Positions 12,501-25,001 of a DNA stretch of 64,000 nt are shown here, one piece after another. Within the stretch, counting starts at the first letter, position 1; each line of letters opens with the position of its first letter. The notes below the pieces were generated by a model that did no database searches, was not told the DNA's origin, and worked only from the letters and a program-made list of their open reading frames with translations. Origin of the DNA: Apiosordaria backusii (taxonomy: Eukaryota; Ascomycota; Sordariomycetes; Sordariales; Lasiosphaeriaceae). The stretch covers positions 248,001 to 312,000 of the forward strand of contig JAUKTV010000011.1 of NCBI GenBank assembly GCA_030549205.1, written 5' to 3'. A program made the translations under genes and the position numbers.

Positions 12501-15500
12501 ACGGCGTCAGGGCCCATTGCTTTTTCTTCAGAACACCTACACACCCCAGCTTGCAGGGTCTCAGACGAATGAGCGCACGAGTTTCCAGTCACGTGAGCAA
12601 AGGCTGCTGCACTCCACACATTCGCTTCCGCGCGAATTTCGGTAAGAGGAAACGGTCCTCGCTTGGGAGTGGTGGAAGGGGGTTTGCGAAGGGAGGGACG
12701 GGGCCACATGCCGAGGGACCAGGCGCCTCCCTTGCGCGCAATCGAGCGCTCATCGTGATGCCAGTGCTCGGCGGGATGGGGGGCCAGGTATCAATGGTAG
12801 GATAGACTGTCGAAAAGGGATTGTTTAGGTCCCTGTCCCATGGCCCGTGTGTCCTTTGCTGATGGAGTGGGCTACCGGGGATGTCCTTGCTCAGCTGTCG
12901 CCTCCCCCGAATATCAGATCTGGGAATGCCCTGCCCCAGCTCGGACAACTCCTTGGCGGGGAGGGGAGAACCTAACCAGGGTGAGAGTCTGTAACAATTA
13001 CAGCAACGGTAACATCCAAACAGCTGGTAACAGCGATACGCCGGCGAAAGGACAGACCGCCGTTTGTCTCTCCATCTCGCTTTCTACCCAGAAAGGGGCG
13101 AGTCTTTGGCGCTCCAATCGACCCAAAGAGAGGCCGATATTGGTTGGCGCTCGATGCGGCAACACATAGATGAATCAACCTTCCTCACCGACATCTCGCC
13201 TACATGATTTGATGGCAAGTCACTTACACCGAGGCCACATACCAGGCCGGATATTATGAACCACCCAGTCCAAAGTTTGTTACCTACATACACGATATTT
13301 GGATCCTGACGGCAATGCTGCGGTGAGAAGACTCTCCAACAAGGTCAACACGGCCACCGAAAGAGAAAACCAAGGTAACCAGGGGCCCTGTAGAATGCAC
13401 GTTACACTGAGGGCCGTGAACTGTACCTTCCCGTTCCGCGCTTCCCGGGTGCCATGTCCGTCATTGCCTCACTCCCGCAGTTTGCCGGTCTGTCGTCCGC
13501 TGGCGGAGAGAAAAAAGCCACTGGTACACACTGGCAACTGTCACCTAACCAACTCTTGGTCGGCGCTGGGTGATGGTTTGGGCAAGAGGGCAAACGCTGT
13601 TGACACCCAACATCGAATCGAAGCGAGATTGCCATGTAGGGCTGAGCGGATATTTCCTGACCGCTTCGTTGGAATCGATCAGCATCAGGAAGTTGTAACG
13701 ACCCCTTATCATCACGCTTGTCTGCCGGCCGGACGATCTCACTAGACTCGATTCTCACTACAGTGTAAGCTTCAGCCATCCTTCTACTGACCAGCCAAGA
13801 GACTGCTACAGTACGATATCTGCCGTCTCCTGCTGCGCAAGCCTTGCAGCAATTATTGCGGCGATGCCTGTGGCACATTCATACCCAGTCGAGGTGACCC
13901 TTTGGATGAAGAAACGCTGTCGACATGCAGATGGTCCTGTGCAACCAACCTCTCCAGGCCGCTTCACCACGACCACAGCGCTTCAGAGCTCTTCTTCATC
14001 AGGGGTTGGGCAGCGCACAAGCTTCACGCAACCGATGTCATCCGACACGCACAGCCGCCAGGAGGCCCAGTGCAAACACCTGCGGTGACACAGGTTACTT
14101 TAGGAGTATGGTAGCTCGGACGCAGGCTTCTCTCAGTCTGGTCATCCCGGTGGCCCATCGCCGAACCTTCATGCTCCGCGCGGCGGTATTTGTTTCGATC
14201 TGACAGGCTGGTCAAGGGGGGCTTACGCTGCGATCCCTTGTCCTCGAAACGCCGGCCAGGCTTTCGTAGGGGTAAACTTGGGATTTGCGGGAATGCGTTG
14301 GCAGGCTCCATATCAACCCACGCAGTTCGGTCACCAACTCAGTGTTTGGATATACCGGGGTGTTCCTCTACTTTTCAACAGGCTAATGTGAGATTCGTTT
14401 CAGTCATCACCTCTGACAAAGCCCATGCGCCTTCATTTTGACGCCGGCCCGGATACGACCGCCTGCCTCATTTCATGGCCCAAGCATAAATCGAGAAAAC
14501 TTGTGTTTGTTGTGAAGTGACAGGCCCTTGCCCCTCCGATGCCGATGCGGTCAATGCGGGCAAGACGGACGCAGCCCCCGTGCAAGGAGGCACAGAGACA
14601 TCCATGCTTTCGATACAAACTCAAGAGACGACTCGGAGCCAGTAAACTCGCAATAAAACGCTCAATTGGAAACGCATCCGGACAAACGGCGGTGAAGATG
14701 GCAGGCCCCGTCTCGCCTCCCGACCGACCTTGCCAACACAAACACGGCACCGCATCACACCTCACCTTGGGCCCTCACGTCAGTCATCAATCTCAGGCCT
14801 GGTTGCCCAACGTGGACTGAGCACTATGCACCCATAGAAAACACTCGGATGGTACATGGATACTTGCAGAAATCATGTCTTATTCCGCTTCTTGATGCGG
14901 CTTGGTACAGGTCGCCAAAAGCTGGTGGCTGTCGGTACATGTCCGCAACCCCAGGGCATATCAAGACATGATATGTGCTCTTCCCCGCATCTCGCAAGCC
15001 ACCGGCCAGCCACCCAACCAGACCATCACCATCGCGTCACCAGTCGATCGAGTAACGTCTGGTAATCCGGTTTTTTGGGCTATTACGGCCGCCTCTTTGC
15101 GGCCCAATAAACGCCTGAAAAGCTGGCGCCCGCTGAAAGCCGTCCTTCTGGCAGGAAACTGGGGTTGCACCAGGAAAGGTTGCCGGCCAGTGCTTGGTGC
15201 AGCGGGTATTATCGAAGTGTGCAGTGACCCGGCTGAAAAAATGAGATCTGACACTTCCGCTCGGGGACGGGTACGGACGGGAGACACAAGAAGAAAGAGG
15301 CACATCATGGTGTCCCACCGCTCACAAGCTCTCAAAGGTAAAGAAAGTTGTGAGACGGTAAGTATGGGATGGACAAGTTCTCGTGGCACAGTCACTTTGC
15401 TTCCCCCTCCTTATCCCGTCGCTTGCGAATACTCACACAGACACATCATGATGATGGGCTGATCGGTTCTTCCCCCTCCCTGCAGTCACAGGGTCCGAAG

Positions 15501-17994
15501 AGGGCTCGCACCTTTTTCCCTCCTCGATGCCACCATCCACCCATCCACCCAACCATCACCTTTTGCGAAGTGTGCTTCGTTAGCTCTTTGGCCCTGCCCG
15601 TCCACCACCCCGCTTGTCGACAGCAGGTTGCAGCAAACCTGCAGCCCGCTTGCTGTTTTGCTCGCCTTGCATCAAACACCATGGCACGACAGAAGGACGA
15701 AGTGCAGCAAGGCAGCGGCGCATGAGGGATTTGCCGCGGTCGGCGGCTTTTTTATCATATGGACTTGCATCTCTGTGATGAAAGTGCATTTGATCAAGGC
15801 AAAGTGTTGAGAGTGAAAGTGATAGATGCGGGGCAGCTATCCGTAATCAGGAGGCCCGGTCTAGGTCTGGAAGATGTTTCGCCGGCACCACCACCACACC
15901 CCCCCGGGCTGAAGCAAAGGTCGGTAGCAACACCCTACATATTATTTATGCCGTAAATAAATTACGACGCGGCAGCGTCCTGGGGCTGGAACTTGGATTG
16001 GATTGGTGAGAGAGAGAGAAGCACGGGTGCGTCACCACACCCTTCTTTTTTTACGGTCGAAGCTTGGACAGAAGAAGAAACGAGGCGGTTGCACTTTGAT
16101 CTCTTTGATGGTTCATGCGCATGGGTTGAGGAGACGATGAATCAGATGGAAAGAGAGGGGTCGAAGAAGGACCAGCTTCTCTTCTGTGACGTCCCTTGCT
16201 GGGGTTCTTTCCCCCACACATCGGCACTTCGAATTCCTTGTCACCTTCACCAAGCGTCTCTTTTTTCCAAGTTCTTGGACCAGGCACTATTGCGGACCGA
16301 CGCGAGGGGGACGTGTTGGACGGGCCCATCATCCCAAGGATCGTCTTTCTGATTGCGTGCGATCGTTTTGGCTCTTGGCTTTTGCGACGCACAGGACGCT
16401 AGCGATTTCTTTTATTCACGCCCACACTCCATCCCACAGGCAAACACACTGCATGTCTTTATTCATTTCATGATCCTTAGGTTACAGGGGGAGGGGACAG
16501 CAGAAGGGAGGGGGAAGAAACGGGGGAAGGGGGGGGGGTGCATTTTACCAAACGCACCCATGAGGTGGTGGGGGTGTGTCTCGTGTGTGTCTTGTCTTGC
16601 GTGTGTGATGTCTCTGATCCAAAAAGAAAAATCTGGGGAAAAAAGCAAAAAAGAACGGTGCTGATTGAAATGATCGATACGATGACAACTGACACAAAAG
16701 AAGCAAGTCTGGAACAAAGGAATGAAGATTTTCCCTCCTAAAAATAAAAAAAGGGTTCATTCCGCGACACGATTTCATGATGCAAGTGATGTGCGATTTT
16801 GTCTCACTTCACTCTCTCTCTTGAGGACATACGACGTTTGGGACAGCAGTTTACGAAGAAAAGGTTCTGGGCCTTTCATGTTGCTTTCATTCCAACTGAG
16901 GGTGAAGACCACACACCACCCCATCCATCCCTTTGTTTGTGAGCTTGTCACTTTTGTCAATCAGTCCCACAACAGGGAAAAGAGAGCGGGCGGGCAGGCC
17001 CTCGCAAGTTTGTTTGCTGTTCTCTCCGTCCCGCTCCGTCCCGTTAGCGGGGGTGCGGGTTTGAGCGGACGGGGCGAAAAGCGGGGTAGTTTTTTCTAAC
17101 TGTGCCGTTTTCCATGTACCTAGGGGTGAAACGGAAAAGAAATGCACTGTGTGTATTGATTGGTTGATATGGGATAATTTTACGTATTAATACATGGTTA
17201 TTGAATTTTGAAAATGCTGCCCGAAACGGCAGGAGTTTATTGAATAAATTACAGGAGATACACTGTTTATTGAAAAGTTGCGCCACGAATACACCCATTA
17301 CAAACAATGTCTCAGGTGGCGTCGTCATTGAAGATTGGTCATCATCACCACCCTTGGTTGAAGATTGAAGACGACGGACGAGCTGAACAGCATCATTTCG
17401 CAGAGTTTTTGGAAGCACTAGATAACCAAAAGTCCCCGAGGCTGTTGAAGAAGGGGTACGTATGAATTCGCGTTGTCGTGAGTCATTTGTGAGTTTGTTA
17501 GTGTGAGGTGGAGGTGAATATGTGGCCGAGATGTTTCCGGGAAAGGGAAAAGACTGTGTATTTAATGTCAACAATGGGGAGAAAAGAACCGAGATAGCAA
17601 AAGTTCTATGAGTTATTCTTGATTAAACAGAGAGATTAATCGATTTGTGGCCTAGGTACGTACGTGAGTTCTGGATGTCGAGTCTTGAATTGAGCAACTG
17701 GAAGAGCCGAAGCTTGTCAGCTATCGAGGAACAAGCCATCTCGAAACCACACCACCACCTGCTTCCCTCTGGCAATTATCAACAGTGCACGATAATCAGT
17801 CAATAAGAAAGGATCCCAATGCTGACGAAGGACGCATTAACAGATATCTGAACTTTAACGCCACCACCTGCCTCGTCAACATCAATATCAGGCACCACAA
17901 CACTCAGAGTGATATCAAGACTTGACTTGCGATCAACCCTGAATCTTCACCCTCACCATCACATTCAAACCAACCCACCACACACCCTCTCAAT

Positions 17995-19281
17995 ATGTCT
18001 GACCATTCCCACTCTCACTCTCACAACCATGATCACTCCCACGGCCACTCCCACGGACACTCTCACAAACACGGAGAGAGCCAGAACAGGGAGTACTTCA
18101 AGTATGCCTTCCCCCCTCCCTGATTCAGGAATGGTGATGCTAACTGGGCAACCTAGTCAACAAGCCTCAACCTACGACTCCAAGCACGAAAAGACTCTCG
18201 ACCAGCTGATTGAAGAGATCAGAAAGAGGATCGACTTCATCGGTGTTGAGTGGGCTGATGAGGATAGCTCTGATGAGGAAGAGGGGGAGAAAGCAGAGAA
18301 AAAGGAGAAGAGGGAGGTGAGGCTGTTGGATTATGCTTGTGGGACTGGGCTTGGTGAGTTCTCCTACAATTTTGACTTCATTGTTGGGGTGATGGCTGAC
18401 TGATGGGTGATAGTTTCGAGGGTATGATACCCCCTTTTCTGGGCATCTTGAGTAGGGGTAGGGAGTAGTAGGTTGACATGGGAATAGGCTCTTGCCCCGT
18501 ATACCACGCAGTGTGTGGGAATTGACTTGTCGGAGAATATGGTATCTCTCTCTCCGCCTTCAACTGTACAGATAAGATGAGCTGACAGATAGACTATAGG
18601 TGGCAACATACAACGCCCGAGCAGCTAACCAGGTATGTTTCGCTTGACGTGTTGCCCCCTATTTGCCTCTTTACAGCCACCAATGCCCCCCAACCAACCG
18701 TCTCTTGCCCCCCTGAGTACACCGCCATACCCCATTGAGCCTCCAGGCCCCCTCTGTCGTCTTAGATCACCCTTGACCCCCAGCTTCCAACTCACCCCTT
18801 CAACCATGTAAATCCAGTCAATGCTAACCCACCCCAGGGCCTCACCCCCCAAGAAATGCTCGCCCACCAAGGCAACCTCTGCCTCCCTCCCACCGCGCCC
18901 TCCTACCAAACCCAAACCTCTCTCTTCTCCTCTCCCGACTTCTTCAACTTTGACCTAGCAGCCATATGCCTAGGCTTCCACCACTTCGACGACCCTGCCC
19001 TCGCCGCTCAGCGTCTCGCCGAGCGCCTCAAGCCCAGCAGCGGCGTCCTCATGATCCTGGACTTTTTACCCCACGAGAAGATGGATTCTGCCCACCCTGC
19101 CTCTGACACTGTGATCCATCATGGTTTCTCCAAGGAGCAGATCCAAAAGATCTTTGAAGAGGCCGGTGTGGGCAAGGACTTTGGGTTTCAGGAGCTGGCT
19201 GTTGTTTTTAATAGGGCTACGGAGACGACGCCGGAGTTTAAGAGACGGATCTTCGTGGCGAGGGGCACGAGGTCGGAGTGA
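17995..19281 (+). CDS. Class I SAM-dependent methyltransferase, His-rich N-terminus
   Basis: Predicted to transfer a methyl group from S-adenosylmethionine; the substrate is unknown. The hand-spliced model has six exons: 17995-18101, 18157-18353, 18414-18421, 18488-18541, 18600-18632 and 18838-19281, giving 280 aa. The AdoMet-binding glycine loop is LDYACGTGLVS at about residues 93-103, split by an intron. The next strand with its acidic end is VGIDLSEN, and later motifs include GFHHFDDP and an ILDF strand. Residues 4-29 alternate His with Ser/Gly/Asn, suggesting metal binding. The third exon is only 8 nt long, yet it is needed: joining exon 2 directly to exon 4 gives a stop after about 13 codons. 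Introns 1-5 have CTAAC, CTGAC or TTGAC branch sites. The family resembles UbiE/type-11 methyltransferases in general shape, but a specific pathway cannot be named. Confidence 0.87.
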
Positions 19282-19861
19282 ACTTGGTATTGGTTGGGGT
19301 GGTGAGCATTTGCATTAGACAGATAGAGACAACGAGATTGGGACGGCTCAACAGATACCTCACCTAGAGAAGCAAAGAATGCAATAGATAATGGCATGGC
19401 GTATTTGAAGTGTACTTGATAATCATCGGCAAGATCAAAGAGATAAGCAGAATAGGAAACAAAAGATAGTATGCTTATTGCTATGTTGGCAAGTCAAGTG
19501 CCCTATCGATGAAAAGTTCATTCAGTCTGCCTGTCCTTCGATCAAACATCATAAGAAGGGAATGTCGTCATCTTTTCCAATCAATCTGTGCTCATCCATG
19601 TCCGCAAAATTCTCCAAACCGCTACCATCCAGCCATCAACTCCTCGTACCCACCCCCAGTTCAACACCGCCTCCAGCGCCGCTTGCCTATCTAAACGAGA
19701 GAATAGCCACCCATGCCTTGCAGCAAATATGTAGCAAATGAGATACCTAGTCTCGGAAGACACGGCGGCAGTCAAAGTGAGAATATCGGGTTATCATCCT
19801 TCAACAACCGTCCCAGCATAAGGGAAAGCAAAAAGACAAGATAAAACGCACACTACAGGCT
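19282..19861. other. Intergenic between convergent genes
   Basis: Probably the 3' untranslated regions of the plus-strand methyltransferase gene and the minus-strand gene at 20235-21400. No coding signal was seen. Confidence 0.5.
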
Positions 19862-20315
19862 TCAACCTGTCATCCAAGATTGGGTAACGAAATGAAATGA
19901 AAACGAAAAATCCAATAACCCTGGGCATAGTAGCCGATCATCCATGCCAAGAAGCAGGCAAAGACAAAACAGGTAAAAAATCGTCATCACGACTAGTGTC
20001 AATCTCAGTCCAGAAAGCAACGGACGGAGCAAGGGGTGGGCAAGGAAAAGCAAGGAAAATAAGCCAACGAGTATGAATAACCAGTCATCAAGGGTGCCCC
20101 ATCCAAGCATGAAAAGAGATGTGACCATCCAGAATGAGATACCAAAGCAACAAGCCTGCCATGGTGCAGAATCAGCCGAATGCTGAACCAAAGAGGGATA
20201 GGTTGTCATGAACAAGAGAAGACATAGAACCCAGTTAAAAAGACAGAGAGATCCTATCCAAAGGTTCCGACCAAAGAGTATGATGGCGCAGACTGTACAT
20301 CTCATGTAAAGATTC
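19862..20315 (-). other. Possible alternative terminal exon encoding 3-4 membrane segments
   Basis: This frame stays open to a TGA at 19862-19864 and encodes several hydrophobic stretches, for example LWIGSLCLFNWVLCLLLF, WLFILVGLFSLLFLAHPLL and LTLVVMTIFYLFCLCLLL. A 73-bp candidate intron (20316-20388; GTATCT donor, CAG acceptor) in the Leu-rich gene would join in phase and give a 472-aa membrane-anchored form. The donor and branch site are weaker than those elsewhere in the window. A T-rich 3' untranslated region could mimic this, but about 120 extra stop-free codons argue against pure chance. Confidence 0.35.
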
Positions 20316-21400
20316 CTGTGCTTTCTTCTCCTCGGCGTCATCCAATGTCGTGGCTTCCTCGGCCATCCTAGCCATCTCGGCCAGATACGCCTGCATATCA
20401 AACATGTTGAGGTCCTGAAGGTGTATCCCCTTATCGCTCCGACCCATGTACTTGAAGTAATGCCCAGGATGCATTCCAGGGTTTTCCCACATCTCCCACT
20501 CGCCGAAAAGGACATAGATGTCTTGCAAGGTGGCGCTGCCGGATTCCTTTCGTAGCAGAAAATAAAAAATACCCGCCGCTAAGTCATAGGCAAGGTTGTC
20601 GTGAACCTCCTTGAGTGGAATCCGGAGCTGCTGGAGGAGGTCCGTGTCGGTGGGGGGCAGTTTGAGCGGAAGGCGGATGACAACGGTGTGCAGGCAGGGA
20701 CATTCACAAAGGGCCTGCAGACTAGGTATGACTTCAGGACCCCATTTCATGTCGAACACCACCGTTTCCAGAGAGTGAGGTACTTGAGAGATGGCGTTGA
20801 ACAAGCTTTGCAGGTTCTTGACTGAGAACAGCATGAGAACCTTGAGCTGAGAGAAGTCCCAGTGATCGACAGTTTCTTCGGACGAATGTCGCCAGTCGTA
20901 TTTGTCCAGAACTAGCTCTCGGAGTGGCGGGAGCCGTTCATTGCCCTTGAATTCGAAGGCACGCCCCGCGAAGTTACGCAAGTGGAGCGTCTCCAAGGAA
21001 TGAGTTTGCTCCAATCGTTGCTTCAACATGTTGAGGGTGACAAATGATCCTGGCCCTGTCACGCTCAGCCAGGTGAGGTATTCTTTGGGAATGGCGCTGA
21101 TGAAGTCACAGGCCTGAGCCGATATGAGCGGAAGCCCCAGAATATACACTCTTGGTCGACGTGACGCTGAAACAGGTTGTTGGGAAAGTGTCGAAATCAT
21201 CCACGGGCGGCCAGTCTGGGACAAATTAGACTGGGGACCTTTAGAAAGCGTGACAGACTTACCACTTTGCTGTCGAATGAGAACAGAGTGCATTGAAGCT
21301 GCGGGAGGTTGTCCCTAATCACCACGGCAATGCGGTTTGGGTGGGCATCGTATTCAATACAGTCCACTGTACCGTTGTTGCCATGATGAAACGATGCCAT
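20235..21400 (-). CDS. Leu-rich protein of unknown function
   Basis: Not recognised as a named family. Exon 1 is 21400-21263 and exon 2 is 21215-20235, with a short 47-bp intron (21216-21262, GTAAGT donor, CAG acceptor), giving 372 aa. The protein has spaced Leu motifs such as LETLHLRNF, LRELVLDKY and LKVLMLFSV, typical of irregular leucine-rich repeats found in fungal F-box/LRR proteins. No F-box is visible upstream, so the gene could be N-terminally truncated or start further out. The C-terminus is Glu/Ala-rich and probably helical. A second reading frame overlaps the last 280 bp and continues 370 bp past this stop as a hydrophobic protein (see 19862-20315), so the true 3' end is uncertain. 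The start ATG at 21400 is the first in the open frame. Confidence 0.6.
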
Positions 21401-24400
21401 CCTGCGCTCCAGAACTGAGGTCCAGCTTGTCGAGGCCTGATAGGGAGTGTTTGGTTTGTTTGGTTTCCAGCGTGTTTACACGCACAAGTTGGCGTTGCTG
21501 AGGGGACTGAGTGGCCCCAGGAGCAGCTGGGCAGGAATAGTTGCTGAGGTGTGTCTCGGTAAAAGCTAGGAGCCCAAATAGGCGATTGGCATAGGAATAA
21601 TATCCGAAGAGGAACCAAGAAGACTCTGATGAAAGCCCAAACTGGTGGTAATGTCTTGATGAGAAGAAGCGAGACGGCCGGGGTTTTATGCCCAAGAAGC
21701 CTTCGCATCTACGCCAAAAAAGGATATGCGGAGGTGATAGAAGCAGAGAAGACGGGCGCATACGGCGGCCATGTTGACCATGGGGGAACGCGAGAGCAAC
21801 GTGCCGCAAGCAAGGCGTTTTCTGGGCGACCGCCGCGGATTGTGTTCCGCGTAGAGGTCACGAATTAGACACAAGCGATGGTCATCGGGACGGAATGAAG
21901 TGAAACTGCACTTTTCTCAAGGTATCGAAGCGCTAGGGAAAGAGCTGAACATCTCATCATCTCTCCTCCCCCCACGCCTGAAGTTCAGGAAGGTTGCTTC
22001 CGCCTCGGAACCGACGGTGATTTGATCGACATAACAAATCATTGACTTGTCGTGTTTGTGTCTGCGGAGTGGTAAAACAAACGTCAGAAAATCGCGCTCA
22101 CTTCCTTGTCAAGTTGAGAACTCACATCCCACAGATATGTTTGCCCACTTCAGCGAAACAAAAGTGGGACCCCTTTTCGGGTAGCCTACAGCAATCCACA
22201 CCACACGCCTCGATGATTGTCATCGGTCAGGTCGCGTTGTCATAGCGAAGCTGCTCAGGAGACCGCCCACAATCTAGGGTAGGACAACAGTCGGTCGAAC
22301 ACCCTGGGGGAGAAGACTTTCGTTGATGGCGATGGCCAAAGTGCGGGCTGCTTGCCATCTTTGGAAGTTGCTTCTTTGACCAGTGAAGAAATGCTCGCCC
22401 CTCGCCATATAATATGTTGGCTGAGGGTGGGCGACGACAGGTTCACAACCATTCTCACTCCACGAGCCCTGCGTGGCCAGCCGAATCTGCCCAACCAGGC
22501 CCTCTCAGAAAATCTCATGTTCTGTGTCTGTTAGAGTTCCATGCAGAAACACCATCCATCTCTACTCCACGGCCAGCGTTAGCATTTCTCAACACTGGGC
22601 GTGACCCACGAGGCAACCATGGGGTTCACGATATGACGCCACAGGGACTCACCATCAGAATGACCTGATTCTATCACTTCTCTTCAAATATCACATTCTG
22701 CGTACTTGCCTACTCCGCTCGATTGGCAAACATGGGACGAGGTTGGGGTCAGGTTGGCTCACATCCGATGTTTGTTCAATCTTGAGACACTGCTAGGACT
22801 CGAGGCTCTCGCAATGCAGCTTCCCGAGGTAACAATCCACTGCTACTTGTCATTTTCGAACTGTGCGACACCCGCGTGGGGTTTACATGTGAGAATGGAA
22901 CCGCAGAGTGGCAAGATGATACTGAATGACTGGTTAGCTCCGGATGGCTGTCGTAGGACCTATTACACATCTCGGATCTTCGCACGGAATCTTGCATGTC
23001 GTCGACTTTGTTTGACACAAATGAGGTATGTGTCCGCGATATCCGCTGCCAGCTGACCTGTTTGCTCGACCACTCCCAGCTTTGCAGCAGAAAATCTCGA
23101 CCAAAGAAAGGCGAAAGACCCGTCAGAACTTCGGCCCGCGCCGTGAGTTACCACAGGACACCTGACAAGGAAACAATGTCCTGCATATCCGCACTGTACA
23201 ATACGAACGCCATATCTGCATGGACTTTCACGTTTTCAAGCCCCTTCCCACTTGTTTGTCTTCTTCAGTCCACTTGGCAAGAAAATGACGAGTAGTTTCT
23301 CAATATGCATATGCAGCTTCCCGGTCACCTTTGACCATAGGATGTATGCAGCAGCAGTTTGCTTTCTCGTTTGCTTTTCTTCTGCTGTCGTCCCCCGGCC
23401 CCAGCCCACAGACTTGGTGCCCGGGGAACATCTCCAGTTCCGCCGGTGATTGCTGATCAAACTGCAGTCTTCTGCTGACTTGTTTGGGGAGAAGCCTTCC
23501 CGTGATTCGATTGTCCCAGTCAGGGTGGCATGATCGGGAGTTGGGGCCGTCCCACTGGCAGCCTTGCGGCTGCAGCCGGACCAACCAAAAAGTAACGTTA
23601 TCTCGTGCTTGAGGCTCGAGGGAATACGGGAGAGGTAAGAAAGCTGGGCACATGGCCACCGATCGAGATGCAATTCAGCGCCCAGAATTGCTTTTTTTGT
23701 CTGTGGTTACCCCTTGTCCTCCAATCAAACCCGCAGCGGCACTTTTCTCCGGTTTCCCGTCGAATATTCAGGAAACAACGGGGAATCTCAAAGATATGAT
23801 CATGCGATATCAACAAGACGGTTGGTAACAGACAATGGTTGTGGTAAATGAGGATAGGAGACTACCTATTGACTAGCAGCTGATCAAAACAAAAATAGAG
23901 CGCTGTTCCGTCGTTCAAAACATACATGGCTGTGATATCTGATAAAAAATCCAAAGTTCCCTTGTGCTTCGAACTGTGTGTACCTCCCAAAATTACTCTC
24001 CCTCTTCGTGTCTTCCCTGTTTCCTCATCCGATCAGTCCTCCACAACGCTGAAGCCGGGTGGTGGTGTATGAGTTGGGAAGGCCTAGACTGGTCCTAGAA
24101 AGCCTCAGAGACTAGATGACGAGTCAATTACATGATGCTAGCAGCCGACGAAACTGATCGGTGCCCGTTTGGCGTGGTGTGGTGTGGTGTGTGCTGCAGG
24201 TATGCTGTAAGAAAAGTGATTGTTTGCTTTTTCGTTTGCCCTCCTTTTCCGTCTCTCTTTCTCTCCGTGTTCTTCTCCGCAGTCTCAAGCCTTGGATCGC
24301 CTCATTTCAGACCGCCTTTTCGGCTTCTTGCTTCGCAAACTTCGCAAGCCCGCTCCCTTTTCGACGATGCCTCCCATCACCCGGTCCATCGCCTGTCCAT

Positions 24401-25001
24401 GCAGGTCGCTGCAGGTTGAAATGGGCATCTATCATCCAATACATTTCCCCGCAGAAAAAGGATAGATAGTCAGATGTGGCTGGGTGAGACCTTTGGTGCA
24501 TCCGCCACGCGAGCTACAGCCGCATACACGCCATGTGAGAACCCGGGACTGAAGAGGAAAGACAAACAGACCGATCACTTCGACTCAGCCGCGTTCTCCT
24601 CATCAGATGGCTAGCGCGGATACATACATTGCAGCTCTCCTGGCTGGCTGAACCAGTTACAGCAGCAGAAGCAGCAGCTATGGATCCCACACCTAGACCA
24701 ACACGTCTCCATCGCCAGCATCACCACACCACACCACGCCGGATGGCTGCTTCCAATAAAAACGCAACTACCCCCAATAAGAACTGATCAATCACCTCCC
24801 CAAGTCACACTCCCCCTCCATCGGCCGGCCTGCCACATCAGTCAGGCCGCCTGACAGCCTGCTCCACGTCCAATCCTAACTCTTCGATCCCTCGTATTTG
24901 TTTGCTACCCGACAATCATCAACGCCCTTCCGCTCGTGGCCCTCAATCCGAGACCCCTTCCCGCTGCCATCCATGAACTAAGATGTAGGACCCTTAGTCC
25001 C
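21401..25001. other. Intergenic, 3.6 kb
   Basis: Separates two minus-strand genes. Open frames are short and show no domain or splice pattern. It should contain the promoter of the Leu-rich gene (near 21.4 kb) and the 3' end of the Lsb5-like gene (near 25.0 kb). Confidence 0.5.

Larger units (their letters stand above)
2589..17994. other. 15.4-kb gap between divergent genes
   Basis: No gene could be supported on either strand. The longest open frames (for example 4852-5529 plus and 6293-6712 minus) have biased, non-domain composition, and I found no splice pattern linking them to neighbours. The gap is the shared upstream region of the minus-strand Zn2Cys6 gene and the plus-strand methyltransferase gene. 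It probably holds promoters, a long leader of the regulator, or non-coding transcripts. Simple repeats occur at 8110-8152 and 9502-9533. Candidate tRNA-like boxes were examined and rejected. Confidence 0.55.
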
